Positions 1 through 9,014 of a DNA stretch of 64,000 bases are shown one piece after another. Both the position numbers and the translations under genes were made by a program. Below the pieces are notes generated by a model, which worked only from the letters and a program-made list of their open reading frames with translations, was not told the origin of the DNA and searched no databases. The DNA comes from Roseburia sp. CAG:10041_57. GTDB lineage: Bacteria > Bacillota > Clostridia > Lachnospirales > Lachnospiraceae. The stretch covers positions 1 through 64,000 of the forward strand of contig MNTL01000050.1 in assembly GCA_001916965.1 (NCBI GenBank), read 5' to 3'. Position 1 is the first letter of the stretch, and each line of letters opens with the position of its first letter.

Positions 1-274
1 CCGCACATTTTGATTGATGTGTCAACTATAATTTATAAATTTTTGTTAGAGGTTTACCTCATAGTGAACCAATAAGCTTAACTAAGTGACATTGGTTCTA
101 AACAGTTACTAAAATATGTTAAATTAATTGTACCACGTTATGCATTTTTTCTCAATTATTATAATATTTTTTTATCATTTTGCATTATTTATGCAAATAT
201 CAGACTTTTATTGCATATTTTTATTGTGTAACACTTCATAAAAAGAACAACACAGATTACCTCCATGCTGTTCC
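1..274. other. AT-rich intergenic sequence at the window edge
   Basis: No coding sequence is supported here. The stretch is very AT-rich. It holds a perfect 12-base palindrome (GAGGTTTACCTC, about 50-61) and an inverted repeat with arms GAACCAAT at 66-73 and ATTGGTTC at 91-98. Neither is followed by a convincing run of T, so I cannot assign a terminator or operator role. Confidence 0.5.
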
Positions 275-1081
275 TCATTCTACCAATAATTGATATTCCT
301 GTTCTATGATCGGCGACGGGATACTATATGTGATCCATGCCTCTTTCTGTCCGCTGCCTGCTGCTTCCCCGCCTGTAATCATCCCCAGCAGCCAGCCTTC
401 CTCATCAAATACGCCACCTCCGGACATACCCGCCTTCGCATAGCAGTACGTCACAAGCATATCTGTTCCAAACTCCGGTATATACTGTATCTGATGAATT
501 GTCCCCTGATAAGCTGCCTCTTCTGAATCAGCCTGTATAATTACTGTCCCACTATGCGTTCTCTCCTGCCATGCAATCTCCAATGGTCTTCTTACTTCTG
601 CAATCTCCCACAGTAACTCCTGCGGTATCTGCCCTGTCCTAATCTGAAAAAAGGCAATATCATACTGTGCCGAATACCCCAGTGCCTCAGCTGTTAATTG
701 CTCTCCGTCAGCAAAAGTAACCTGTGCTTCCACATCTCCTGTCAACACATGCCGGTTAGATACAATCACAACATTATCTTCCGTAACCGCCCAGATAATT
801 CCCATTCCTGCAGACTGTTTCACTGCAATACGGACCAGACTTTGCTCAATATCTGCTGTATCTGTTTTTGTCACATCTTCCTCGGATTGCAAAACCTGCG
901 TTGTTTCTTCCTGGGTGCTCTCCTGTATGCCTGTTTCGTCGGCAAACTCTTCACTCATACGCTGTTCATTTGCATTCCCCTTAGCATGCATCCATACAGT
1001 ACCCTTTACTACGATAATATCTCCTATTAATAACAGTATTGCCATAAACAACACCATAGTCATAACCTTCTTTTTATTCAT
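275..1081 (-). CDS. Membrane-anchored trypsin-like serine protease
   Basis: A probable cell-surface S1-type serine protease of about 268 residues. An N-terminal hydrophobic segment (about residues 5-25) acts as an uncleaved signal or membrane anchor, followed by an acidic Glu/Thr-rich linker and the protease domain. The catalytic triad is visible: His in SNRHVL, Asp in YDIAF and Ser in GMSGGG, with a closing LLGMITGG strand. There is no PDZ domain, unlike HtrA/DegP. I chose the ATG at 1081 because AGGAAAGGG lies a few bases upstream; an in-frame GTG at 1111 would add ten residues. The rnpB terminator lies directly upstream. The substrate cannot be inferred. Confidence 0.82.
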   Translation of the reverse strand: MNKKKVMTMVLFMAILLLIGDIIVVKGTVWMHAKGNANEQRMSEEFADETGIQESTQEETTQVLQSEEDVTKTDTADIEQSLVRIAVKQSAGMGIIWAVTEDNVVIVSNRHVLTGDVEAQVTFADGEQLTAEALGYSAQYDIAFFQIRTGQIPQELLWEIAEVRRPLEIAWQERTHSGTVIIQADSEEAAYQGTIHQIQYIPEFGTDMLVTYCYAKAGMSGGGVFDEEGWLLGMITGGEAAGSGQKEAWITYSIPSPIIEQEYQLLVE

Positions 1082-1126
1082 CCAAATCCCTTTCCTGTCT
1101 TCCATTTTCACTATCCTATAAACTAT

Positions 1127-1152
1127 AAAAGGAGCTGATGCTCAGCTCCTTA
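1127..1152 (-). terminator. Intrinsic terminator of rnpB
   Basis: Read on the minus strand, GGAGCTGA and TCAGCTCC form an eight-base-pair stem with a three-base loop, followed by TTTT. It lies just beyond the 3' end of the RNase P RNA and before the protease gene. Confidence 0.8.
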
Positions 1153-1154
1153 GG

Positions 1155-1518
1155 ATTCCATGTATGCAAGCGCAGCGATAAGCCGGGTTATGTCGGTGCA
1201 TTGCTGCACGAATGATCATCTATCTAGAACTGCTGTTACCAGCAGCTTCAAGCGACCCACCTGAAAACAGGCCGGGCAAACCTATCGTTCTCTGTTTGGT
1301 CTTGCTTCGGATGGGGTTTACATGTGCCCCTCTCGTTACCTTGAGGGCGGTAGTCTCTTACACTGCCTTTCCACCCTTACCCGGTAAACCGGGCGGTTTA
1401 TTTCTGTTGCACTGGCCTTGGAGTCACCTCCACCGGACGTTATCCGGCATCCTGCCCTGTGAAGCCCGGACTTTCCTCACCTCCGCATAGCGGAGCCGCG
1501 ATCATTTACCACACTTGC
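1155..1518 (-). ncRNA. rnpB: RNase P RNA (ribozyme subunit)
   Basis: The catalytic RNA of RNase P, which matures tRNA 5' ends. The minus strand carries the conserved 5' block GAGGAAAGTCCGGGCTTC near 1460-1480 and the matching 3' block CCGACATAACCCGGCTTATC near 1180-1200, the two halves of the conserved core. Length of about 360 nt fits bacterial RNase P RNA. A strong promoter sits immediately upstream and an intrinsic terminator downstream, so it is an independent unit. Ends are estimated from the promoter and terminator. Confidence 0.95.
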
Positions 1519-1524
1519 TGTACT

Positions 1525-1553
1525 ATTGTACACTGAATATTTTATTTTGGCAA
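1525..1553 (-). promoter_or_regulatory. rnpB promoter
   Basis: TTGCCA (-35) and TACAAT (-10) are separated by 17 bases on the minus strand. This places the transcription start near 1518, at the expected 5' end of the RNase P RNA. Confidence 0.8.
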
Positions 1554-1560
1554 GTAATTT

Positions 1561-3225
1561 CTATACGTTAAAGCAGCTGCCTCCCACGAATTCACGAACA
1601 ATAGAATTTCTGGGGATTTCTTCGGCACTGACGCTCAGGAAATAACCAAGGAATTTAAGCAGTCTCACTGCTTCAAAATACTCCGGTTCTCCGGGTTCAA
1701 TGCTGTAAAGCAGGCGTTCTGCATATGGCTTCAATACTGCCAGCTCATAGATAGTTGTAGAATTGAACATAGCGTCCGCGCTTTCCTGATAAGGGAAGAT
1801 ATTCTCTGTCTCACCTTTTCTTACAGAAGGCCACATCTGTATAGTTCTCTTACCACTGGCACCACGGGTTCTGGCATCTCTGACCATACGGCGAAGCAGT
1901 CTGCCATCTGTCGTAGAGATTCTGTTATGCTCATCCACATTCAGCGTAGTCAATGCACTGATATAGATCTTATATTTGCTTTCTGCCGGCAGAGCATAGG
2001 ACATCTTATCATTCAGGCCATGGATGCCTTCAATAACCAGTATATCTTCCGGTCCTAACTGCTTATAATCACCGTTATACTCTCTCTTACCCGTTACAAA
2101 ATTAAATGTCGGCAGCTCTACTCTCTTACCAGCCAATAGATCACACATATCCTGATTGAACTGTCTAATGTCAATCGCTTCCATACATTCAAAATCATAA
2201 TCACCGTTAGGCTGTCTCGGTGTCAGCTCACGATTAACGAAATAATTATCTACAGCAATAGGATGCGGCACAAGCCCATGTGTACGCAGCTGCACAGACA
2301 ATCTATGGGAGAAAGTCGTCTTGCCTGAAGAAGAAGGACCTGCGATCATAACGAATTTAACACCATCTCTTGATACGATATCGGAAGCAATCTCAGCAAT
2401 CCTTCTCTCCTGCAATGCCTCCTGTACCAGAATGACATCATTGACGTTACCGGCACGGATCTGATCATTTAGGTCTGCCACAGTGTCAATTCCAAGCTTG
2501 CTCCCCCAATCTGACGATATCTGTAAGGTCTGGAACAGTTTAGCCAGAGGTTCAAAAGGCTCTACGACTGTTGGCTTTTTCTCATTCGGAAGTACCAGCA
2601 CAAATCCATTCTCATAGAGCTGAAGGTCAAAATATTTCACATATCCGGTGCTTGGCAGCATGTATCCGTAATAATAATCATAATATCCATCCAGCTCATA
2701 GATATTTACAGTAGAATTATCACGATAGCGGAACAGCTTCACCTTGTCTTCCATATCCTGTGCCCGGAATATATCCTTAGCTTCTTCCAGATTCATGGGC
2801 TTCTTCATGACCAGAATATCCCTGTCAACATATTCCTGCATTTTGCTATTTACCTTATCTACATCGTCCTGCGTTAATGTATAGTCATATTTCACAGGAC
2901 AGAAGTAGCCGTTACCAATTGTAAATTCTACCTTAGCCGTACCCACCTTCTCATGTCCGAGAACTTCTTCGATTGCTTTCATCAGGATCAGTGTAGCCGT
3001 ACGGGTATATGTCTTATGTCCGGCATCATCAGCCAGCGTCAGGAATTTCAGTGTACAGTCTCTGTCTACTTTCTTGAACAGTTCACGGATCTTGCCATTT
3101 CTTACAGCAAGAGCGATTGGATACTCATATCTGTCCTTGTATTCTGCTGCAATGTCTGCATATGTCGTCCCTTTCGGATATTCCTTTACCTCTGTTCCTA
3201 TCGTAACCCTAAATACATGTTCCAT
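1561..3225 (-). CDS. TGS-domain nucleoside (uridine) kinase-like protein
   Basis: Predicted cytoplasmic nucleoside kinase of 554 residues, a two-part protein common in Clostridia. The N-terminal part has a TGS fold (first ~65 residues, with KEYPKGTTYADIA) and a threonyl-tRNA-synthetase-like second domain (through about residue 200). The C-terminal half is a uridine kinase/phosphoribulokinase P-loop domain with Walker A GPSSSGKTT near residue 290 and VIEGIHGLN further on. Family knowledge suggests NTP-dependent phosphorylation of a nucleoside; the substrate is not proven. The ATG at 3225 lies nine bases after GGGGAG; an upstream ATG at 3234 abuts the SD and is less likely. Confidence 0.85.
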   Translation of the reverse strand: MEHVFRVTIGTEVKEYPKGTTYADIAAEYKDRYEYPIALAVRNGKIRELFKKVDRDCTLKFLTLADDAGHKTYTRTATLILMKAIEEVLGHEKVGTAKVEFTIGNGYFCPVKYDYTLTQDDVDKVNSKMQEYVDRDILVMKKPMNLEEAKDIFRAQDMEDKVKLFRYRDNSTVNIYELDGYYDYYYGYMLPSTGYVKYFDLQLYENGFVLVLPNEKKPTVVEPFEPLAKLFQTLQISSDWGSKLGIDTVADLNDQIRAGNVNDVILVQEALQERRIAEIASDIVSRDGVKFVMIAGPSSSGKTTFSHRLSVQLRTHGLVPHPIAVDNYFVNRELTPRQPNGDYDFECMEAIDIRQFNQDMCDLLAGKRVELPTFNFVTGKREYNGDYKQLGPEDILVIEGIHGLNDKMSYALPAESKYKIYISALTTLNVDEHNRISTTDGRLLRRMVRDARTRGASGKRTIQMWPSVRKGETENIFPYQESADAMFNSTTIYELAVLKPYAERLLYSIEPGEPEYFEAVRLLKFLGYFLSVSAEEIPRNSIVREFVGGSCFNV

Positions 3226-3257
3226 TGCTCTCATCTCCCCTTTCTGTCGTCAGTCAT

Positions 3258-3293
3258 CAATACGCAAATAGGGCTGCCATTCAGCGCCCTATA
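3258..3293 (-). terminator. Possible weak terminator or hairpin
   Basis: Minus strand ATAGGGC and GCCCTAT form a seven-base-pair stem between the uridine kinase start and the end of the Nif3-family gene. The following bases (TTTGCG) give only a short T run, so termination may be inefficient. Confidence 0.4.
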
Positions 3294-3302
3294 TTACTAC
3301 AA

Positions 3303-4085
3303 TCAGCACACAGTGAACGGTTCCCTAAAAGGTGCTGTGTGAAGCTCAATTCCAGGTAAATTCTGTTTTAAATAGTCTTCCATATATGGGATGAACAACT
3401 TCTCGATTCCATAATGCCCTGCATCAATAATGCTGATTCCCTGAGCCATAGCATCAATTGCTTCATGATGATCAATGTCACCGGTAATCATGACATCAGC
3501 ATCCGCCTGCAATGCATTCTGTAAGAAGCTGCCACCAGAACCCGGCATAATTGCAGCATCCCTGACCGGACTGTCCAATTCCCCATATACCCTGACATTT
3601 GGCACCTGATAACATTTCTTTACCAGCTGTGCACATTCGCCAAGCGTCATGCGATGTGGCAACCGCCCTATACGGCCGCATCCTTCCTTCGTGACTCCAT
3701 CATCATAAGTCACATCAAGAACCTCTGCATTCTGCAGTCCGATTCTTTGTGCAGCAGCATCAGCCATTCCCTTTACATCAAAATTGGTGTGCATCGCATA
3801 ATATACCATATCTGAACGAATCAGATGACAGATTCTTTTTCCAATAAAATCATCCGTATTGACACGGTTTATCTTATGAAAAATCATCGGATGATGTGTC
3901 AGAAGCATATCTGCCTGCACACGAATTGCATCTTCAATCACATCGTCCGTTGCATCTAACGCAATGTAGATTCGTCTGACCTCTTTATCCCGTCTTCCAA
4001 CCAGAAGACCGATATTATCCCATTCCTCTGCATAAGAAGGAGGCGACAATGTCTCCAGCTTCTCAATAATTTCGTAGCATTTCAT
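3303..4085 (-). CDS. Nif3-like dinuclear metal-centre protein (YqfO family)
   Basis: A 260-residue member of the Nif3/YqfO/DUF34 family, annotated elsewhere as GTP cyclohydrolase 1 type 2 homolog; its biochemical role is unsettled. Family hallmarks are visible: the start with KLETLSPPSYAEEWDNIGLLVG, the metal-binding LLTHHPMIFH, and C-terminal DIDHHEAIDAM and IDAGHYGIE, which supply His and Glu ligands for two metals. It follows trmK closely, the usual yqfN-yqfO pairing in Firmicutes. I chose ATG 4085 over ATG 4097 because AGAAAGG lies 13 bases before the former and only one base before the latter. Confidence 0.88.
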   Translation of the reverse strand: MKCYEIIEKLETLSPPSYAEEWDNIGLLVGRRDKEVRRIYIALDATDDVIEDAIRVQADMLLTHHPMIFHKINRVNTDDFIGKRICHLIRSDMVYYAMHTNFDVKGMADAAAQRIGLQNAEVLDVTYDDGVTKEGCGRIGRLPHRMTLGECAQLVKKCYQVPNVRVYGELDSPVRDAAIMPGSGGSFLQNALQADADVMITGDIDHHEAIDAMAQGISIIDAGHYGIEKLFIPYMEDYLKQNLPGIELHTAPFREPFTVC

Positions 4086-4103
4086 CCCGGTATCCATGCC
4101 TTT

Positions 4104-4913
4104 CTAAAAGTATTTATACAGGCAAAAGACAATATCACCCAATTCTTCATCCAACTGGGCAATCCTGTACTGCTGTCTGGCCGTTGTTTGTTTATGTCCC
4201 ATCAGATTGCTCCTGATATTCTCCAGATTCTCTTTCTGCCACAATAAATAACGCCTCAATACAGGATGACCTTTCTCCAGAAGACATGGACCATATGTAT
4301 CCTGTACACGTCTTATTTTCTCTGCTTCATCCCTGGAAGTCTCGGAAATGACAGGTATTTCTATTCTGCCACTGTTCTCGATACTGCGGCTTTTTTCAGA
4401 AAGATTCTCTGCCAGCTGCCACTCCTGCTTACCAAATCCGGCAGTAACAACATGCATCATAGGATAGTATTTGCCATCCTCGCAGACCATATCCTCACGG
4501 TCAATCTGATACCCCGCATTGCGCAGGAAGCTTCTGACCTCCTGTATCTCTGACTGCGGCTGTAAAATCAGCTGCTGCATACCCTGCACCAGTTCTCTGC
4601 CTTCTGTCAGGATATGAATAACCAGCCTGCCACCCATGCCGGCACAGACGATTCCATCTGCTTCACCCTGCAGCAATGCCTGCGTTCCATCGGAAAGTCT
4701 CGTCTCAATATATTCCTGCATTCCATAATCTCTGATATTGCTCTTAGCCTGCTCCAAGGGTCCCTGATTAATGTCCATGGCTATCACTTTATCACATACA
4801 TGACGCCTGATCAGCTCCATGGCTACATATCCATGGTCACAGCCGATATCGGCAATTACACCGCAGGGCTCAACCAGCCCTGCAACTGCCTGCATTCTAT
4901 CTGATAACAGCAT
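4104..4913 (-). CDS. trmK: tRNA (adenine22-N1)-methyltransferase
   Basis: TrmK (YqfN) methylates N1 of A22 in tRNA using S-adenosylmethionine. The 269-residue protein opens with LSDRMQAVAGLVEPCGVIADIGCDHGYVA (residues 3-31), containing the Rossmann SAM motif DIGCDHGY, followed by AMDINQGPL and CAGMGG, typical of the family. A C-terminal helical region is predicted from about residue 190. It lies between sigA and the Nif3-family gene in the conserved sigA-trmK-yqfO order. SD AAAGGGG precedes the ATG. Confidence 0.92.
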   Translation of the reverse strand: MLLSDRMQAVAGLVEPCGVIADIGCDHGYVAMELIRRHVCDKVIAMDINQGPLEQAKSNIRDYGMQEYIETRLSDGTQALLQGEADGIVCAGMGGRLVIHILTEGRELVQGMQQLILQPQSEIQEVRSFLRNAGYQIDREDMVCEDGKYYPMMHVVTAGFGKQEWQLAENLSEKSRSIENSGRIEIPVISETSRDEAEKIRRVQDTYGPCLLEKGHPVLRRYLLWQKENLENIRSNLMGHKQTTARQQYRIAQLDEELGDIVFCLYKYF

Positions 4914-4931
4914 TCTGATATCCCCTTTGGC

Positions 4932-6047
4932 TTAATCCAGATAATCCTTCAGCTTACGGCTTCTTGAAGGATGACGCAATTTACGAAGTGCTTTAGCTTC
5001 AATCTGTCTGATACGCTCACGGGTAACGTTGAATTCCTTTCCTACTTCTTCCAGAGTTCTTGCCCTGCCGTCATCCAGACCAAAACGAAGTCTTAATACT
5101 TTCTGCTCTCTGTCTGTCAGTGTATCCAGTACTTCTACCAACTGCTCTTTTAACAAAGTAAATGCCGCTGCATCAGCAGGTACGGGTACATTATCGTCCT
5201 GAATGAAATCGCCTAAATGACTGTCTTCCTCTTCACCGATAGGTGTCTCCAGAGATACCGGTTCCTGAGAAATCTTCAGGATCTCACGTACTCTGTCTTC
5301 CGGCATGTTCATTTCCTTTGCAATCTCTTCAGGGGTCGGTTCACGTCCTAACTCCTGCAATAACTGTCTGCTCACACGGATCAGCTTGTTGATCGTCTCT
5401 ACCATATGAACAGGGATTCTGATGGTTCTTGCCTGATCGGCAATGGCTCTTGTAATAGCCTGGCGGATCCACCAGGTAGCATATGTGGAGAACTTGTAAC
5501 CTTTACGGTAATCAAACTTCTCTACAGCCTTAATCAGACCCAGATTACCTTCCTGAATCAGATCCAGGAAAAGCATACCACGTCCTACATATCTCTTGGC
5601 AATGCTGACAACCAGACGTAAGTTAGCCTCAGCCAGACGCTTCTTGGCATCCTCATCGCCTACTTCCATACGCTTCGCCAGTTCGATCTCTTCATCGGCG
5701 CTTAACAGAGGTACTTTACCGATCTCTTTCAGATACATTCTGACAGGATCTTCAATACCAACGCCATCAGGAATGGACAGATCAATAGACTCCATATCTA
5801 CTTCGTCTTCTTCGTTCAGAATCAATTCCTCATCAGGAATATCATCGTCATCGTCTGTAATTCTCAAGACATCGACATTATTCTGTTCCAATGTCTCCAG
5901 AATCTTATCAAACTGATCCTCTTCCAGGGGCATATCCTTGAAAAAGTCGTTGATTTCCTGATATTCCAGGACATTCTTCTTCTTTTTGGCAACAGCAATC
6001 AGATCTTTGAGCCTTGCCTCAAATTTTGCTTGTGTGTTTTCATCCAT
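4932..6047 (-). CDS. rpoD: Primary RNA polymerase sigma factor
   Basis: The housekeeping sigma-70 factor (SigA/RpoD), 371 residues. Region 1.1 is short and acidic (an Asp/Glu run near residues 60-85). Region 1.2 begins DPVRMYLKEIGKVPLLS; region 2 contains GMLFLDLIQEGNLGLIKA and the -10-recognising KFSTYATWWIRQAITRAI; region 3 and region 4.2 (VTRERIRQIEAKALRKLRHP) complete the protein. Promoters in this window match its consensus. ATG 6047 is preceded by GGAGGA with ten-base spacing; a TTG at 6056 is too close to the SD. Confidence 0.97.
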   Translation of the reverse strand: MDENTQAKFEARLKDLIAVAKKKKNVLEYQEINDFFKDMPLEEDQFDKILETLEQNNVDVLRITDDDDDIPDEELILNEEDEVDMESIDLSIPDGVGIEDPVRMYLKEIGKVPLLSADEEIELAKRMEVGDEDAKKRLAEANLRLVVSIAKRYVGRGMLFLDLIQEGNLGLIKAVEKFDYRKGYKFSTYATWWIRQAITRAIADQARTIRIPVHMVETINKLIRVSRQLLQELGREPTPEEIAKEMNMPEDRVREILKISQEPVSLETPIGEEEDSHLGDFIQDDNVPVPADAAAFTLLKEQLVEVLDTLTDREQKVLRLRFGLDDGRARTLEEVGKEFNVTRERIRQIEAKALRKLRHPSRSRKLKDYLD

Positions 6048-6085
6048 TCTGGTCAATCCTCCATACCATACATATATTTTTATCC

Positions 6086-7867
6086 TTAATTCAGAGAAAT
6101 ATGCGTTTTGCTAAGTTCTTCCAATGCTTTTTTACCTTCGATTACCTGATTCAGCGCTGATATATCCACGCCCATACGGCTGGAATAATAATTATAGCTG
6201 TTACGCTTCACACTAATCAAGATATCCTTAAAGGCCTTCTCCTGCTCCTGAACGCTTTCGAGCTGTGGCAGCTTCGTAGTAAAAAGTGATGCTGCCTCAC
6301 TCTGTTCTTTCTCATCAGCAAACATATTGATTATGCCTGCGGGATTTAACTGATTGTTCTCGATATCCTGAAACATTCTCTCTGCTACTTTGGCATATAA
6401 TTCCTCAGTAAAATCTGCAGGAGTAATGTATTGTTTTATCTTAAAATATAACTGTGGTTCATCTGTCAGCCACGTAAGCAGCAGACGCTGTGACTTCTTC
6501 GTATTCTCTTCCGGCGTATTTCTGTTCTGAATCCCTGACTTTGGTCGCTCCGGCAGGGGGGCATATCCTCCCGTCTTAGCCGCAGTATTCACCACCAGCT
6601 TGCGCAGATTATCGAATCCGATATGATACTTGTCCGCAACTGCTGTAATGTAGTTCTCACGTTCCACATCTTCGCTAAATTCGCACAGCTTTCTGGCAAT
6701 GCTGTTATAGAAATTCGTCTTGCCCTCTGGGTCGTTCAAATCAAATTCTCTCTCCAGCATACGGATCTCGAACATGAAAGAATTCTCTGCATGGTCGATA
6801 CGCTCCTGAAATGCCTCTTTGCCCAGATTTTTAATAAATTCATCCGGGTCTTTATACGGAGTCATATTGATGATACGCCCCGACATTCCTGCTGAATGCA
6901 GAATCTTTATCGCCCTAAGTGCTGCTTTCACACCTGCTCCGTCACTGTCGTATGCTAGTAACACATCTTTGGTATATTTCTTGATCAGGGCAGCTTGTCC
7001 CGGTGTAAAAGCCGTACCAAGTGATGCTACTGCCTGTGTAAAGCCTGCCTGATGCATACTGATTACATCCATATACCCCTCGCACAGAATGATATTCCCT
7101 GTTCTGGCGCTTCTGGCATAGTTCATGCCATACAGATTCCTGCTTTTATCAAAAATCTCAGTCTCTGGTGAATTCAGATACTTAGGTCCGTTATTCTCTG
7201 CACTCATGATACGGCCGCCAAACCCTATCACGCGGTGATTGATATCCTGTATCGGGAACATGACTCTGTTCCAGAACTGTGTCGTGGTTCCACGTTTCTC
7301 ATCTGTCTTAGCCAGTCCCACATCCCGGATCAGGTCATCACTGTATCCTTTCTGCCTTAAGTATGTAATCAGCTCTCCGCCACGCACCGGTGCGTATCCC
7401 AGTCCGAAGTTTCTTCTGGTCTCTTCCGTAAGTCTTCGCCCATCCAGATATTCCCTGGCTTTTTCCCCATGAGGTGTGCGAAGCTGATAATAATAGAACT
7501 TCGCAGCTTCCTTATTTACTTCCAGAAGTCTGGCGCGTCTCGCCTCACGGCGCTTGGCTTCTTCTGAATATTCCATCTGTGGCAGCTCTACACCTGCTTT
7601 ATCCGCCAAAATCTTAATCGCTTCCGGGAATGTGCAGTTCTCATATTTCATGACAAAAGTCACCACATTACCGCCTTCGCCACAGCCGAAGCATTTATAT
7701 ATCTGTCTGGAACGGCTCACTGCAAAGGACGGCGTCTTCTCACTGTGAAAAGGGCAGCAGCATACGTAATTACTGCCTTTTCTCTGCAGACCGATATAAC
7801 CTGATATTACATCCACAATATCATTCTTCTGTCTGACTTCTTCTATTAATTCTTCCGGATAATACAT
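6086..7867 (-). CDS. dnaG: DNA primase
   Basis: DnaG makes RNA primers for replication. The 593-residue protein has the N-terminal CHC2 zinc finger (YVCCCPFHSEKTPSFAVS and FGCGEGG, residues 36-68), the TOPRIM catalytic core with ILCEGYMDVISMH and LAYDSDGAG, and a C-terminal helicase-binding domain. It forms the classic primase-sigma factor macromolecular-synthesis pair with rpoD, 38 bases downstream. AGGA precedes the ATG. Confidence 0.96.
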   Translation of the reverse strand: MYYPEELIEEVRQKNDIVDVISGYIGLQRKGSNYVCCCPFHSEKTPSFAVSRSRQIYKCFGCGEGGNVVTFVMKYENCTFPEAIKILADKAGVELPQMEYSEEAKRREARRARLLEVNKEAAKFYYYQLRTPHGEKAREYLDGRRLTEETRRNFGLGYAPVRGGELITYLRQKGYSDDLIRDVGLAKTDEKRGTTTQFWNRVMFPIQDINHRVIGFGGRIMSAENNGPKYLNSPETEIFDKSRNLYGMNYARSARTGNIILCEGYMDVISMHQAGFTQAVASLGTAFTPGQAALIKKYTKDVLLAYDSDGAGVKAALRAIKILHSAGMSGRIINMTPYKDPDEFIKNLGKEAFQERIDHAENSFMFEIRMLEREFDLNDPEGKTNFYNSIARKLCEFSEDVERENYITAVADKYHIGFDNLRKLVVNTAAKTGGYAPLPERPKSGIQNRNTPEENTKKSQRLLLTWLTDEPQLYFKIKQYITPADFTEELYAKVAERMFQDIENNQLNPAGIINMFADEKEQSEAASLFTTKLPQLESVQEQEKAFKDILISVKRNSYNYYSSRMGVDISALNQVIEGKKALEELSKTHISLN

Positions 7868-7922
7868 TTCTCATCATTCCTGTTTCTCTATGTATGTCAA
7901 ATTCTGTAGTCCGGTGCATATG

Positions 7923-8930
7923 TCAGTATCCCATCCAGCACTTGGGAATATACAGTTCATCATATACAGCAATCGCAAATCTGTCTGTCATGGAACTGAT
8001 ATAGTCGCAGACTACCTGTTCTCTGGGTTCTCCCCTGAAGCTCAGCTCCAAAAAGAACTTCGGCAGCCCGTCAGGGTGCTCCATATAATGCTCATACAAC
8101 GTCTTCACAAGGGCTTCTGCCTTATGCTCCTCGCTCTTGGCTATAGGATTGCTGTATACAGCATCGAACATAAATCTGCGCAAAGCCCGCAGCGCCTGAT
8201 CGACCTCCGGTGACATACGGATATCATCCTGTCCCTTACTCTGCGTCACAATATCATGGATAAAGTGATTGAGTCTTTCACGGGGCGTATAGCCGACTAC
8301 CTCTCCGATCTCACGAGGGACGTCATCACTCTTTAAGATTCCTGCGCGAATGGCATCATCCATATCATGATAGGTATATGCGATCTTGTCTGACAGCCTC
8401 ACAATCTTTCCTTCCAGCGTAGACGGCATGTTATCCGTCTGATGGTTCAGAATACCATCCCTGACTTCCCATGTCAGATTCAGCCCCTCTCCATCCTTCT
8501 CCAGAATATCTACCGTTCTCACACTCTGCTCATTATGCTTGAAACCGTAGGGACTGATCTCATCCAGTGCACGCTCTCCTGCGTGTCCAAAAGGCGTATG
8601 CCCCAGATCGTGTCCCAGTGCAATTGCTTCCACCAGCTCTTCATTCAGCTGTAAGGCCTTGGCAATCGTCCTTGCATTCTGGGATACCTCCAGCGTATGC
8701 GTCAGTCGCGTCCTGTAATGATCACCCTCCGGTGAAAGGAATACCTGCGTCTTATCCTTCAGTCTTCTGAACGACTTGGAATGAATGATCCTGTCCCTGT
8801 CTCTCTGAAAAACAGGTCTGATGTCACACTGCTCTTCCTCTCTGGCTCTGCCCTTTGAATTCATGCTCAGTGTCGCATACGGACTCAGATATATCTTTTC
8901 CCATTGTTCCAGATTCTCACGAACCGTCAT
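7923..8930 (-). CDS. dgt: Deoxyguanosinetriphosphate triphosphohydrolase-like HD protein
   Basis: A dNTP triphosphohydrolase (Dgt/dNTPase family), 335 residues, which removes triphosphate from dNTPs. The HD-domain metal ligands are present: H in YRTRLTHTLEVSQ and the pair in ALGHDLGHTPFGHAGE. DKIAYTYHDMDDAIRAG is also a family signature. A dgt-like gene upstream of dnaG and rpoD is common in Clostridia. ATG 8930 follows AAGGGGGTG with suitable spacing; the ATG at 8954 overlaps this SD and is unlikely. Confidence 0.92.
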   Translation of the reverse strand: MTVRENLEQWEKIYLSPYATLSMNSKGRAREEEQCDIRPVFQRDRDRIIHSKSFRRLKDKTQVFLSPEGDHYRTRLTHTLEVSQNARTIAKALQLNEELVEAIALGHDLGHTPFGHAGERALDEISPYGFKHNEQSVRTVDILEKDGEGLNLTWEVRDGILNHQTDNMPSTLEGKIVRLSDKIAYTYHDMDDAIRAGILKSDDVPREIGEVVGYTPRERLNHFIHDIVTQSKGQDDIRMSPEVDQALRALRRFMFDAVYSNPIAKSEEHKAEALVKTLYEHYMEHPDGLPKFFLELSFRGEPREQVVCDYISSMTDRFAIAVYDELYIPKCWMGY

Positions 8931-9014
8931 GATATGCACCCCCTTTTTACCCATCTACTTCTAATATTCTGCGCAATTCCTTCAATTCCTTTTCCTTTTT
9001 GAAAAAAATCGTAA

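Noticed and set aside
1212..1490. 92-codon plus-strand frame
   Set aside because: It lies antisense to RNase P RNA and has no SD; base pairing in the ribozyme explains its composition.
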